Positions 45,671-56,757 of a stretch of 64,000 nt of DNA are shown here, one piece after another. The DNA comes from Auriscalpium vulgare (lineage: Eukaryota; Basidiomycota; Agaricomycetes; Russulales; Auriscalpiaceae). The stretch is from positions 186,001 to 250,000 of the forward strand of contig JAHBBC010000031.1 in NCBI GenBank assembly GCA_019915015.1, in the 5' to 3' direction. The notes under the pieces were generated by a model. The model saw only the letters and a list, made by a program, of their open reading frames with translations, searched no databases and was not told where the DNA came from. A program made the translations under genes and the position numbers. Each line of letters begins with the position of its first letter. Positions within the stretch are counted from its first letter, which is position 1.

Positions 45671-47732
45671 TCATGCAGAAACGAGCGCGAGGGTGAAGCT
45701 TGTCCCTTGGCTCGACCCCGTGAACACCGTCTCCGCAGTCGAGCCACTGGGCGTCCCGCTGCTTGAGAACGCTGTAGATCCCCCGAATGCGACTAAAATA
45801 TTGCCGCCCGAGGACACCTGCGAACAAAGTGCGTTTGAATGAGCAACCAAAAGCAACGTGAAGCAAAACGTACGGCGGAGAACGTGGATGCAGTGGACAC
45901 GCTGCTGCCGCATGAGAACGTCGAACTCGACACAGCGCACTTGCCCTTTGACGACGTGAGCGTGAAGCTGGACGACGATCCTGAGATCGTGTAGGTGCCT
46001 GGCGTCTGCGTCGACCATGTCCCCGCTGACAGCAGGCCGCCGACAGATCCTGAAGAAGTGATCGCCTGGATGGTGGCCTTGGTAGGAATGCTCCCCGGAG
46101 CCTGCGTGTGCATGGGTCAGTCATTCATTCGCTCCAACAAATATACTAATCTTACAGTTCCTGTGGAAGTCGTTCCAGTTCCGGTGGAAGTGGTGGACGT
46201 GGGGCTCTACACCCGCCTGTCAAAGACATATCGAAGTGGATCGCATGGAGCTTACACTGCCACCACTAGTGCTGGCGGGCGAGCCCGTCTTTAGGGGGTA
46301 CTTCAGTCCACTTGAGGCACAAGATCCTTTGCTGGGCGCGTCTGTGAAACGAACAGTCACATTCAGCCACGGTCGCCCCACATGTGTGGATGGCGCACCA
46401 ATGGGAATGAATTCCCCATCAAGCACGGAGCCCTTCAGGTGGTAATAGTAGCTGATCTGGTTGACCGCGCCGGAGGTGCAGTCGATAGCAGGCGTTCCCT
46501 AGAACAGATTTAGTTAGCATGGCGCCGCAGAATCCAGTGCTGTTGCAGCAACACACCCCGAATGCGGCTTTCAGCGGAGTCGTGAGCTGGGACAGCGTGA
46601 AGGTCTTGCTGGAGCTCGGCGTGATACCAGCATTGGACAGCCATTCGTAGGTCGGAAGTGTCTTGAACAGAGCCACGACCTGTTGGAAGAATGCAACTGC
46701 CTGATGGAAGTGAAAGCGAAATAAATTTAGAGGGAGGATCATCTGCTGACGGGCGGGTGGGAATGGAACTCGACTTGCCTCGGCGCCCTTAGCACTGCCC
46801 GACGGAAGGCACGAAGGCTCGAGAGTGCTGCACGCATGACAAGGCACTGTCGGAGATAGCCCGCATACGAACGTGGGTGTCACTCACCTCATGCACGTTC
46901 CGTGGGTGGACCACTCGTGCTGGACAGAATTAGGACTAAGGATAGACAATAACGCGCGTGCATACCTCCCAGAACTCCTCGTTATCCCCGTTTATGTCCA
47001 CCCAGTACTACATCGCGACTTCAGATGAATGAGATATAACTGAACGATTGGACGACGGACCTGCTGCATGAAGGAGAGGGTGTCACTTGCTCCCTGAGCG
47101 GTAAGGAGCTAGTCAAAACAAATAAGTGCACGTTCGTTAGGTATTGGATTAGTGCTCGCTCACGCTAGCGATTCCCGTGTAGTCGCGGCTGGAGTCACAG
47201 CTCTCCTGGAAGGTGCCATCGCAGCTAGTGACAGTGCTGCTCAGCATGACAAGTCCAGTAGCAGATCACAACGACGCACTTGTCCGGCCAAAGCCCTAAC
47301 CGGTATCCACGGCCGTCAGCGGTGGTGGAGCCCGTCGTGAAGAGACCAGCGTACCGTGGATGGTCCAGCTGTTACTGGGACCGGTTGAGGGGTTCGTGTC
47401 CCAGAACTTTTCCATGTGAATATACCTTGACATCGCGAACACGGCTACACTCACCTGAGTTTGGAGTAGGAGGCCCTGTGAGAGCGCGCCGCGCATGAGG
47501 TTGAGGAGATGGAAAGGAGGTGTGCTGTACTACTCACCCCTGGAGCCTGGAAGCAGCACAGGTTCTTCTGCACAGTGGTGTTCGAGCAGGACGTCTGACC
47601 CGACGTCCCGCATCCTGAGTCGACGCGCTTGAAGAGGTTCGGGGTGTCGACAGGCGAGAAAAGCTGAGGCACCGCCGAGCCGAGGACAGCCCCGGCGAAG
47701 ACAAGGGAGACGAGCGACGCGGCAGTGAGCAT
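45671..47732 (-). CDS. Secreted ribonuclease T2 with C-terminal extension domain
   Basis: Extracellular, base-nonspecific RNase. The start MLTAASLVSLVFAGAVLGSA is a signal peptide. Cys-rich motifs follow (SGCGTSGQTSCSN, KNLCCFQAPG). CAS I reads FWDTN...SWTIHGLWPDNC across two introns, with the catalytic His in place. CAS II reads EEFWEHEWSTHGTC, with the Glu and His in place, but the Lys found before that His in RNase Rh is Thr here. The catalytic domain ends near GAVNQISYYYHLKG. A Ser/Thr-rich linker and a 100-residue beta-rich extension follow (CAVSSSTFSCGSSV, ILVAFGGSTAFSS), as in other basidiomycete and yeast T2 enzymes. About ten introns. A TATATAAA element lies about 60 nt upstream of the ATG. 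Confidence 0.88.
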
Positions 47733-48289
47733 GGCAGAGTGGATGCGGATCCCAAGACAAGGGAGACGCGTCCCAGGAGCAGTGGCGCACGTTTATATAC
47801 GTCACACTCGTCTCACGGGGGCCGGGCAACAGGGTATGCAGCGCGAGGACAGGAAGCCGATGTGCATATGGCGGGCATGGAGATAGGTGCGGACAGCGTG
47901 CAACGCTCTGATGCATTCTACGGCACCGGGTGCCGAGAGAAGAAGTGCCATTGCATGGCGGGAAGGACCGCGACGAGGACGGCGGAGAGGTTGGAGATTG
48001 GGTGGAGGGGGACGGGGTGGATTGGGGCGAACGTGTGGGGAACCGAGGCAGAGAGGACAGTTAAAACGCGTATCTGATGCAGGGAGCGGTCGAGCGCGCA
48101 TGTGCATGAACGACTGCGCAGATGATAAGCTCTATATTTAGCGCCGCGACCCCGCATTCGGACTTCCGACACCGACGCCGACGCCCGAGCCATGTGCCAA
48201 GTCAGTCAATAATTCAATCAGAGATCCACAGGTATAGAGCATGCGCAATCGATATCGTCCCCCATCGTCCAGGTCGTCAACCTCACCAG
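47733..48289. other. Upstream region of the RNase T2 gene, no gene recognised
   Basis: Carries the T2 promoter on the left and the 3' flank of the aldehyde dehydrogenase on the right. Open frames here show no motifs. Confidence 0.5.
47792..47799 (-). promoter_or_regulatory. TATA box of the RNase T2 gene
   Basis: Reads TATATAAA on the minus strand, about 60 nt upstream of the start at 47732. Confidence 0.6.
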
Positions 48290-50739
48290 CTATCTCCGAT
48301 TTGCGTTCATCAGCAGCCGCAGGCTCTCCAACCGTGCCCGCCAGCCGTCCGCATAGAACAGCCCCGTGAGCCCGCTCACAAATTCCCTGCAACATCTTCA
48401 GTCGAATCACCGTGGGGAGCGCAGAGATACGCACCAAGCTAGTGTGGGTGATTGTATCGGATAGTCGAGCTGCCGGGGGATGCTCGTCTGGATGAGCCAA
48501 GGCCAGCGGTCGACGACGACGGCCTTCGGGTTGGTCAACGACCGGATACCCTCCGGGCCACCTAAAGTCAAACGTTGGAATACGAACGACTCGTGTCATG
48601 TATCGCGTACCGAACCGTCCATATCCACTGCCTTTCGTACCCCCGAACGGTAGATCTTGGCTGTAATACGCGTCAGTAGAGCTCTGTCACGGCAGCGCTT
48701 GGCAACCTACTTCAACTACAGATGGGGTCAGGCAGGCTTCTTCAATATAGAGCAGAACTCACATAGAATACGCCAAAATCGTTGATCGACACCATCCCAC
48801 ATTCCAACGCCTTGGCGACTTCAAGGGCCTGGTACTTGTCGGGCCCGAACACGCTCGCTCCCAGCGCGTACTTGGTCCCATTGGCAATTTCAATGGCCTC
48901 TTCGATCGTTTCATAGGGAATCAACACCGCGACAGGTGCAAACACTGCACCGAGTGAGGCCAACCAAAGATATTGGTCCAAAAAGTCAACTTACGTTCGT
49001 GCTGCGCAATGTCCATGTCAGGCGTCACGTCGCCGACAACCGTAGGCTTGAAGTAAGCCCCATGGGTAAGGTACGGTTGATCGTAGCGTTCGCCACCCAG
49101 CTCGATCTTCGCACCGGCATCACGAGCCTTATTCACGATATCCGTTAATTCCTGGAAGCGATCTCTAGTCTGGCCATCCGGTAGGACGGTCGTCTGCGAG
49201 ATCATTGAGCCCACGTCAACGGATGTCCCAACGCCGGTACTGGCAGAGAGCCCTGCGCCGACAGTCAATGAGCGGGCGCGGTCCAAAATAGTCTGATAGA
49301 CGTCGTCATAGATCGAGTTGTGGACGATCATACGCTCAATGCCAATGCAGTTCTGACCCGCGTTCTGGCTGTACGAGAAGCCGTAGAATCAGCAGCTCGC
49401 AATGCGTGAAACGAAAAAGAGGCGTACAAAATGCCACGCATCCAGATGCTGGCCCATTTGTCGACATCAGTGCCAGGAAGAACGATGGCGGGGTCCTTTC
49501 CACCAAGCTCAAGATTCACGGGGGTCAAATGGGTGGTCGCGGCGACGGCGACCTGTCGGCCGACAAATTCCGAGCCAATGAAAGTGATATGCTTGATTTT
49601 CGGTGACCGTGTCAAACCTTCCGCTTGGTCAGGGTAGCAGCAAGCGAGCTTGAGATATGCGACTGAGTCAGAAACGAAGCCGGAGCAGAGCAGGCCAGTT
49701 CCACACACCTGCACGAGCTCCGGGTCAAAGCCACAGGCGCGGATGCATTCCTGGATGGCGCGAACGAACCATTGGGAGGACCAGACTACATTTTCTGAAC
49801 ACTTCAGAACAATACCATTGCCCGCAAAAATAGCAGCCAAGATGGGCGACCACGCATTGTGCAAGGCTATTGGAAGGAGCACCATCTATCAGCGGCATTT
49901 ACACAAAATCAAGGCCACGTACGATAATTCCAAGATACGATGGCCGCGACGACTCCGAGTGGCTCATAGTGCACTTGCGATTTCTTGTAGAACATCATAG
50001 GCGGGTTAGACCGGGTCTCTGGCCGCAAGTACTTTTCGCCATGCGACAGCAAGAAATCCATCTTCGAGCAAGTGGTGAGGATTTCTCCCAACGCAGCGTC
50101 GACAACTGAAGCCCGGATGAGGCAGTCTGTACACCTCATGAGCGAGCACGGCGACGTACGGGTCTTTCCAGTATCTCGACAGGCGGTCTGCGCGCACAGC
50201 TCCTGGTTCTCGACGAGCCACTTTTTCAGGCTACGCACAACACGGCGACGATCTGCAAACGTCGTCTTCTTCCACTTGAGCTGCGCAGCAGCAGCCTTGT
50301 CAATTTTGGCTCCGATCTCATGTATGTTGTCCGCGAGGATCGTGTCGAGATGAAGGCCAGTGGCAGGATCAAAGCAGGTAATGTAGTCGCGACCAATAGC
50401 TTCGCCAATGGGTGGCAGGAGCTGGGCGTCGTAGCGGTGGGAGTTTAGGTGCGCATTGGCGATATGGTGCCCTGTCCAGTTCGGTTTCGCGGCCTGTATG
50501 TCGGCGGTTAGCTGATAGAGGCGCAACAGGGCAGAGCTTCATACCTCGAGCGGCGCTACGTGGAAGTTGACAGCCTTGTTCTTAGCATTCTGGTATCGCC
50601 TGAAAACGGTGTATATGCCGAACGCAAAAAACAAGGTGAGGTGGTATAGCAAGTCATCGATGTTGCCTTCGTCGAACTCGTTGCGTTGCCGTCTCAGGGT
50701 GTCAAAAGGGTGGATCAGGAAGGAGAGAAGGGTGCCCAT
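48290..50739 (-). CDS. MSC7: Membrane-anchored aldehyde dehydrogenase (Msc7-type)
   Basis: NAD(P)+-dependent aldehyde dehydrogenase of the fungal Msc7 branch. An N-terminal segment (DDLLYHLTLFFAFGIYTVF) is likely a membrane anchor, preceded by a hydrophobic stretch MGTLLSFLIHPFDTLRR. The catalytic domain starts near YITCFDPATGLHLDTI. Cofactor-binding and catalytic motifs are present: SWNYPLHNAW (joined across an intron), HITFIGSEFVGR, NLELGGKDP with the general-base Glu, and QNAGQNCIGIER with the nucleophile Cys. The C-terminal part has VSINDFGVFY, LPFGGTKGSGYGRFGG and ends LLMNANRR. About ten introns. The substrate is unknown; Msc7 relatives are ER proteins. Confidence 0.88.
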
Positions 50740-51056
50740 GGCTGCAGGGCTGAATGGTGCGGAGGGAAAGTTACAAAGTGCACTCGAACACGGTCACGCG
50801 AATTCTCAACGCGCTGTTGACGCGTGTTTGGAAGCATTCGCATTGTTCTTGGCACGTGGTAACACTCCCGTCGGCGGTCGCGTTCTAATCTCAAGACGAT
50901 AGTACTATTTATTATTGGTTGGCGCACTCAAACCTTGTCGGCCTCTTCTCATCCTGTATCCCTTCGAGCTTCACAATAACGAGCTCCATCAAAGAAGCGA
51001 TCAAAACCTCAGCCTTCATTCTGATCATGCTGCCTCCTCGCAATTGCCCCAGTCAA
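50740..51056. other. Intergenic region without a recognised gene
   Basis: Upstream of the aldehyde dehydrogenase and downstream of the acyl-CoA ligase; both read leftward. Nothing recognised. Confidence 0.5.
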
Positions 51057-53660
51057 TTAGAGCTTTGCCTTGGCCTCCGCCTTAGCGACCACCGCTGCCC
51101 TGATCTCCTTTGCCTTGTCCCTCAAAAGCCGTCTCAGTAGCTTTCCGCTTGGGTTCTTCGGGATAACATCGATGAATTCGATCCCGCCATCAAGCCACTT
51201 ATACTTTGTCTTCACATCTGCGACGTGCTACACGCATGCACAAGATCCAGGTCAGCATTTCCGCTTTCACTTCCGTGTATACTTGAAAATAACTGTTGCT
51301 TACCTTGTAGATATCCGCCCGAATCGCGTTCGCTTCGTTGACAGAAGACGCGGCACGCGTCGCTGCGGGTGCGCGCAACGTGACGAATGCAAACGGAATT
51401 TCCCCGCTGAAGTCGTCCGGCACGCCGACGACGCATGCGTCTGCGACGTCCGCATGCTCCAGGAGGTGCCCCTCGAGCTCTGCCGGTGCGACCTGGAACC
51501 CGCGCACCTTGATGAGTTCCTTGAGCCGGTCGACGATAAATAGTTCCCCGTTGTCCGTGATAATCGCCTCGTCGCCCGTTCGCACCCAACTAATTCACCA
51601 CCATAAATAATTGGCAAGAGTCAACACGCTACAGTGGTAAGAAGCTTACCCGTCGATGAATGTCTCTGCGGTCCTGTGCGAGACATCAGGATTCAATTTT
51701 GCATTAATAATTGACGAAACGCACGCTTTGGGGTTCTGGTGATACCGCAACGCGTTCGACGGACTGTGTACGAAGAGCTCTCCGGGCTCATTATTTCTCG
51801 CGAGGGAGCCGTCTGCCTTGACGATGCGCATCTTGACGCCGGGTAGCAGGGTTCCAGCACTGCCCGACGAACCAACCTTCAGCAGCGGCTCGGTCAAAGT
51901 CACAGCGGTCGCGGTCTCCGTCATTCCTGTGAACGCGCACCCTCAGCATCTGGACGAGAGTGGTGGCGGGTTGCGGACGACATACCGTAGCCCTGTCCGA
52001 TATCCGCATTCGGAATAACCTTGGCGAGCTCTGCAATCAGTGGGCCAGAGAGCGGCGCGGCTCCGCTGTAGCAGAAGTGAACATGGCTAAGATCGTACTT
52101 TTTCACGAGCGGGTGCTTAGTGAGGAGGACGATCATTGGAGGCACAACACTGCGAAGAGAATATGCATATGTCAATATAATCACCACTGTTTGAAGGCAA
52201 AATGCGCACACGAGCGAGGTGATGCGATGCCGAACAACGCTTTCAAGGAAATCAGGCCATGCGAATTTCGGCATGATGACAACGGTTGTCTGTGTTGGCC
52301 GGCCCATTATACTGTGCACTAGATGTGTTGGAGGACAGAACGCTTACACCGGTGAATATCATTTGGTGGATCTGGAAACGCGTCAGGACATTGATCATCT
52401 TATGTCGGACAGTGCACTTACGCCCATAACCAGGCCATAGATGTCTTGGAAGAGATTGAGCTGAGGCAAGGGTGTGGAACAAGACGCGACTCACGGAAGA
52501 AAGGAAGGACTGACAGCGGCACAGAGTAAGTCGCGCTTCAGGTGACTGCGTTATAGGATGCTCACCACCAGTGAGAACGTCACCAACTCGGAACCTGCGC
52601 TTCTCGGGAGGGACTCCGGCCGCTAGTTCAGCGCCGAGATTGTGCGTGGTCATTTGCAAGACATTGCTGACCACATTGAAATGGCTGACCGCGACTGCCT
52701 GATCAAAGATTGCGCGAGACGAGGTCAGGCTGAGCCGAACAGACTGTTATAGCATCGCACCTTCGGTGGCCCAGTCGTCCCACTCGACAAGCTGAAGAAC
52801 GCGACCTTCGTCTTGGCCTCTCCGGGTGCTAGCTTCTTTTCTGTAAAATTCAGCTTGTTCTTGAGGCCATCCTCGACCAATTGGTCGACGCTAACGTGTG
52901 ACGTGCCCGACACCGAATCCAACAAGACAATGCGTTCGAGAGGAATGCCGACTGCCTTGCATGCCGCTGTCACGATCCCGAGCAACGGTGGCAAGGTAAA
53001 GACGATGGTAGTCTGCGTGAGCTTTAGCTGGTGGATAAGCTCTTCAACCGTGTATGCAGGGTTTGAGCCGCTGCAGGCTAGGATCAATATGATTTGATAT
53101 GACGATGATTTGGACGAGCTCACGTTATTACACCCCCAAGCCGGTGCACGGCCCATATTAGGATAGGGTAGTCTGCGCCACGGAAACGGTCAGTCGTGTC
53201 CAGCCAGGGAAGAAAGTGAGCGAGTATCACCGATATGGTTCGGCGAATAGATGCATACTTGTGCCGGGCGAACATCTGTCAGATTGCGGCGTCATCTGAA
53301 CGGTGCTTGGCACGCACCGACATCTTTGTCACCTGCGGACTCATGATGCGATCAGGATAGTCCATGAATTCCATATGAACAAGGGAACGCACCAACATCC
53401 CACCTCCTACTGAGGCCGTTGGCGAGGGCGTGAGTCCGTCGGAACGCCTGAACGTGCATAGCATGTCAACATACGCAGACAAAATCGACCTCTGCACGCA
53501 CCTCCTTCTCGCTGACTTTGTGGCCGGTCGCGTCGTTGATAAAGAAGGGAACGTCGCCCCGTGCGGGTCGGAGGGGATGCTTGTGGTCGAATACGAACTG
53601 CGGGATGGTAAGGTCGTCCGGAACAGGCGCGAGCGGGATGTTTGCGAGGAATTCGGTCAT
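51057..53660 (-). CDS. 4-coumarate-CoA ligase-like acyl-CoA synthetase, peroxisomal
   Basis: ANL-superfamily AMP-forming ligase: activates a carboxylate with ATP and transfers it to CoA. The start is MTEFLANIPLAPVPDDLTIP. Motifs seen: the AMP-binding P-loop FFSLSSGTTGPPK (A3), LPFFHIYGLV, GQGYGMTETATA (A5), GWVRTGDEAI (A7), VDRLKELIKVRGFQVAPAEL (A8), and PKNPSGKLLRRLLRDK with the catalytic Lys (A10). The protein ends KAEAKAKL; the terminal Ala-Lys-Leu is a PTS1 peroxisomal signal. Length is about 570, normal for the family, with about eight introns. The acid used (medium-chain fatty, aromatic or other) cannot be told. The divergent neighbour is a secreted peptidase, so no pathway context is offered. 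Confidence 0.87.
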
Positions 53661-54653
53661 CGGTAAGTAGGGGAGAGGTAGCTGAAGAGGCAAGCATTTA
53701 TGAGGGCACTAGGCAAGCAGGTGATACCCCAGTTGCGGTACGTGGACGGCGTCCGGTAGGCTTGTTCCGAACCGGGTCTGGGGAAGAGATCGCGGATCGG
53801 CCATGTAATGAGACATGGGGCAAAAACTTGTTCAGATTAGTGCAACGGAAGGTTTCAAATGAGTAAGTGGTTGGCTATGCGGCCAGAGAGGATAATCCAG
53901 GCTCCGCGGGGTTCGGTCTTGAGTTGCGATGGCGAGTGCTGGCGAGTGACGGTGCCGGTAGCTCCTGCACGTATACAGTCTACCTGGAGTCGCGTTAGTG
54001 CGCTATTCCGGCTTGTCCGGCGTACGTGTGTACCCGGACCTGGCGTCACGTGTCAACGTAAGTAGTAGGATTCGTCCCCGGCGTATAGGCAACGTACCCG
54101 ATACCGCGGTTGATAATGGACTGCGCAAGAGTGTCAAGGCCCCGTGAGCGTCAAGGGGAGGAGGTGGTGTACTTACTCTAGGTGTGTTCCCAGTGACTTT
54201 GTTGGCAACTCACAGTGACAGACCCATGACAGTCGATCGCGTCTTCCGCGCTGTCACTAGGCCGGGACGAAGTTCTTTACGCGTCTCAAGATCTCAAGTA
54301 CGGGATTGTCGCCCAGGTGTGTGGGTGTGCACTGGTGAGCCTCCGATGGCGGGTGTGGGCTGCAGTGCCGCAAACGTTCCCGCAGCACTGTTGTCCCGAA
54401 TTCGATGGACAGCCGTGTAGCAGTGCTCTGCGTCTATGTACTAGTGCTCGCCGAGTCGCCGCCCGGTTGGTATCTCGCTTTCATCCCTCGCCGATGGTTG
54501 TCCGGAACAGTTGATGCACGTGACGGACGCGTTCTCCTCATTCGACGATGCCATTGCCACAGGATGACCCGAGATGGTCTTGCATTCCCGCTCCATCGCC
54601 CCTTCTGCACGGTCGCGGTTCACTTTCCCTTTCGCCAGCTCTCCTCGCACACC
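53661..54653. other. About 1 kb divergent intergenic region
   Basis: Between the acyl-CoA ligase (left) and peptidase copy 1 (right). It should hold both promoters. No TATA box is obvious and no coding or RNA gene is recognised; long + frames (for example from 54405) run into peptidase exon 1. Confidence 0.5.
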
Positions 54654-56509
54654 ATGGTTCCCAGTACTACCGCCCTCATTGCGTGTATCCTTGCTCTCTC
54701 AGTCGTCGCAACCCCCATCGTCATTCGCGACTCCCTCGTCACCCTCCCTTTCGCCAAGCAGCTCAACATCTCCGGTGCACTCGACCTCATCTTGAAGGAC
54801 CAAGCCCGTGCACATGCCCTGCGCGTGCACGCCGATGCGAAGGCCAACGCGAGGCTGTTGGGAATCGCCCTGAACAGCCCCGCGGTCACTGGCGTCGGTG
54901 TGACGAACCAAGTCACTGTCTACGTTGCAAGCGTCGCTGTGGGCAGCCCGGCGACATCCTGCGAGTCTTGTGGGATTCGCCGTATGATCCCATGCTCATG
55001 CAAAGTTCTCATCACAGATAGCTTGCTGATCGACACCGGAAGCTCCAACACCTGGCTCGGTGCGGGGAAGCCGTACGTCAAGACCGCCACGAGTACCCAG
55101 ACGTCGGACCGCGTCGTAAGTGGCTCTTTCCTCCTGATCGCTCCTCCTGATCGCACAATATAAATCTCTACGGTTAGTCGGTTACCTATGGCTCGGGTTC
55201 CTTCTCCGGTACGTACTTTCCAAGAAGAACTAGCTTCCCAGCCTCATAATATGGCCTCGGGGCTACCTAGGCGATGAGTTCACGGATGCTGTGTCCCTGG
55301 GCCGGGGGCTCACAATTGCGAAGCAGTCGATCGGAGTCGCCAGGAAATCTTCTGGCTTTGACGGCTTTGACGGCATCTTGGGGTAGGTAGATCTCTGGTG
55401 CGATTCCACCTGCCATACTGACTAGGACTGCTCGACAGAATTGGCCCTACTGGCTTGACGAAGGGTGAGACCAAAGTGCAATCCACATGTGCCCGCTGCT
55501 AATTCGTTAATCAGGAACGTTGAGTCCGCACAGCAACGCGCTGATCTCCACTGTAACGGACAACCTAGCGAGTCAGGGCGCCATTCCGACTGACCTCGTG
55601 GCCGTGTCATTCGAACCCACAACAAGCGATTCTGCGAACAACGGCGAGCTCACCTTCGGTAGAACAGACTCAAAGAGGTTTACGGGCTCTATCACCTTTG
55701 TGTACGTCACTGGTCCGTACTCAGTGTCTGAGTGTTAACCTGTACATATTGAGCAGCCCTCTGACGAAGACGTCCCCGGCGAACGAGTTCTGGGGTATCG
55801 ACCAGTCGATCCGTTACGGCACCGGCACAAAAATCATGTCCAACACTGCCGGGATTGTCGACACCGGCACCACGCTCATTCTCCTAGCAACTGGTAAGAG
55901 AGTGCTTCGTGCGGTCAAGGTGCGCGGCTGATCACGATCCTCTGTTATAGAGGCATTCAATCGCTACATGACCGCGACCGGTGCTATCCTTGACAACGCC
56001 ACAGGCCTCCTGCGCATCACCCCCGCGCAGTTCAGCAACCTCAAGAGCCTATTCTTCATCACAGGCGGTGTGAGTAGTTCTGCACTCCCCTGCGACGAGT
56101 TGTCAGCTAACGTCTTCCTTTCCTCGAATCCTCTCAGACGACTTTCGAGCTGACAGCCAACGCGCAGCTGTGGCCTCGCTCGCTGAACACGGCCATCGGG
56201 GGCTCGACAAAAAGCATATACCTTGTCGTCAATGACCTAGGGTCACCCTCTGGCTCTGGCTTCGACTTTATCAACGGCTACACGTTCCTTGAGCGCTTCT
56301 ATTTGATTCCAAACACAAGCGCGTCGGCTTCGCCACCACGAAGTACACTCACTCCACTTCCAACTAATCGCGTCCAGTGTGGAAAAAGCGTCACTTTGGC
56401 AATATGTTTCACACTCGTTTTCTTGTTTTGTGTTAGAGATGGCATAACTGTCATTACTCGTTATCACTCGTTAACGGTTACTTTACTCGTATATTATCGC
56501 AATGATTAA
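54654..56509 (+). CDS. Polyporopepsin-like aspartic peptidase, copy 1, C-terminus altered by a 7-nt deletion
   Basis: Secreted pepsin-fold (A1) peptidase. A signal peptide MVPSTTALIACILALSVVA is followed by a propeptide (TLPFAKQLNISGALDL). Both catalytic motifs are intact: SLLIDTGSSNTWLG and AGIVDTGTTLILL. The exon-intron plan equals that of copy 2 at 59464-61162. Intron 1 has a GC donor (CCT|GCGAGT, near 54961) where copy 2 has GT. Near 56300 copy 1 lacks 7 nt present in copy 2 (GCTTCTA then TTTGATTCC), so the normal ending is out of frame. The frame continues for about 69 different residues to a stop at 56507-56509, including a hydrophobic run. Either a pseudogene, an enzyme with a new tail, or a sequence error. 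Confidence 0.78.
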
Positions 56510-56757
56510 TAGAGGTCGTCGACTAGATTCATGAGACCGTGCCGGACCAACAGAGTAGCAGCGAAAGTCTATTGCAGGTGTATCTGCATTTCGCATAATA
56601 AGGATGGTTACACAAAGTCACTAAGATATAAAGTACTCTACAACAACGAATTGGGTTACATGGTCCTTGCTCCAGTGGATGCGCCCACTTCAGATCGGGT
56701 TACATGGTATTCCTTGCTCCATTGGATGCGCCCACTTCGGATCAATGTTCATTACTA

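Noticed and set aside
45671..53660. Secondary-metabolite cluster around the aldehyde dehydrogenase and CoA ligase
   Set aside because: No core synthase, transporter or pathway regulator is nearby; neighbours are RNase T2 and a peptidase.
54405..54653. N-terminal extension of peptidase copy 1 from 54405
   Set aside because: The signal peptide starts at 54654 and equals that of copy 2; the extension has no homologous part there.
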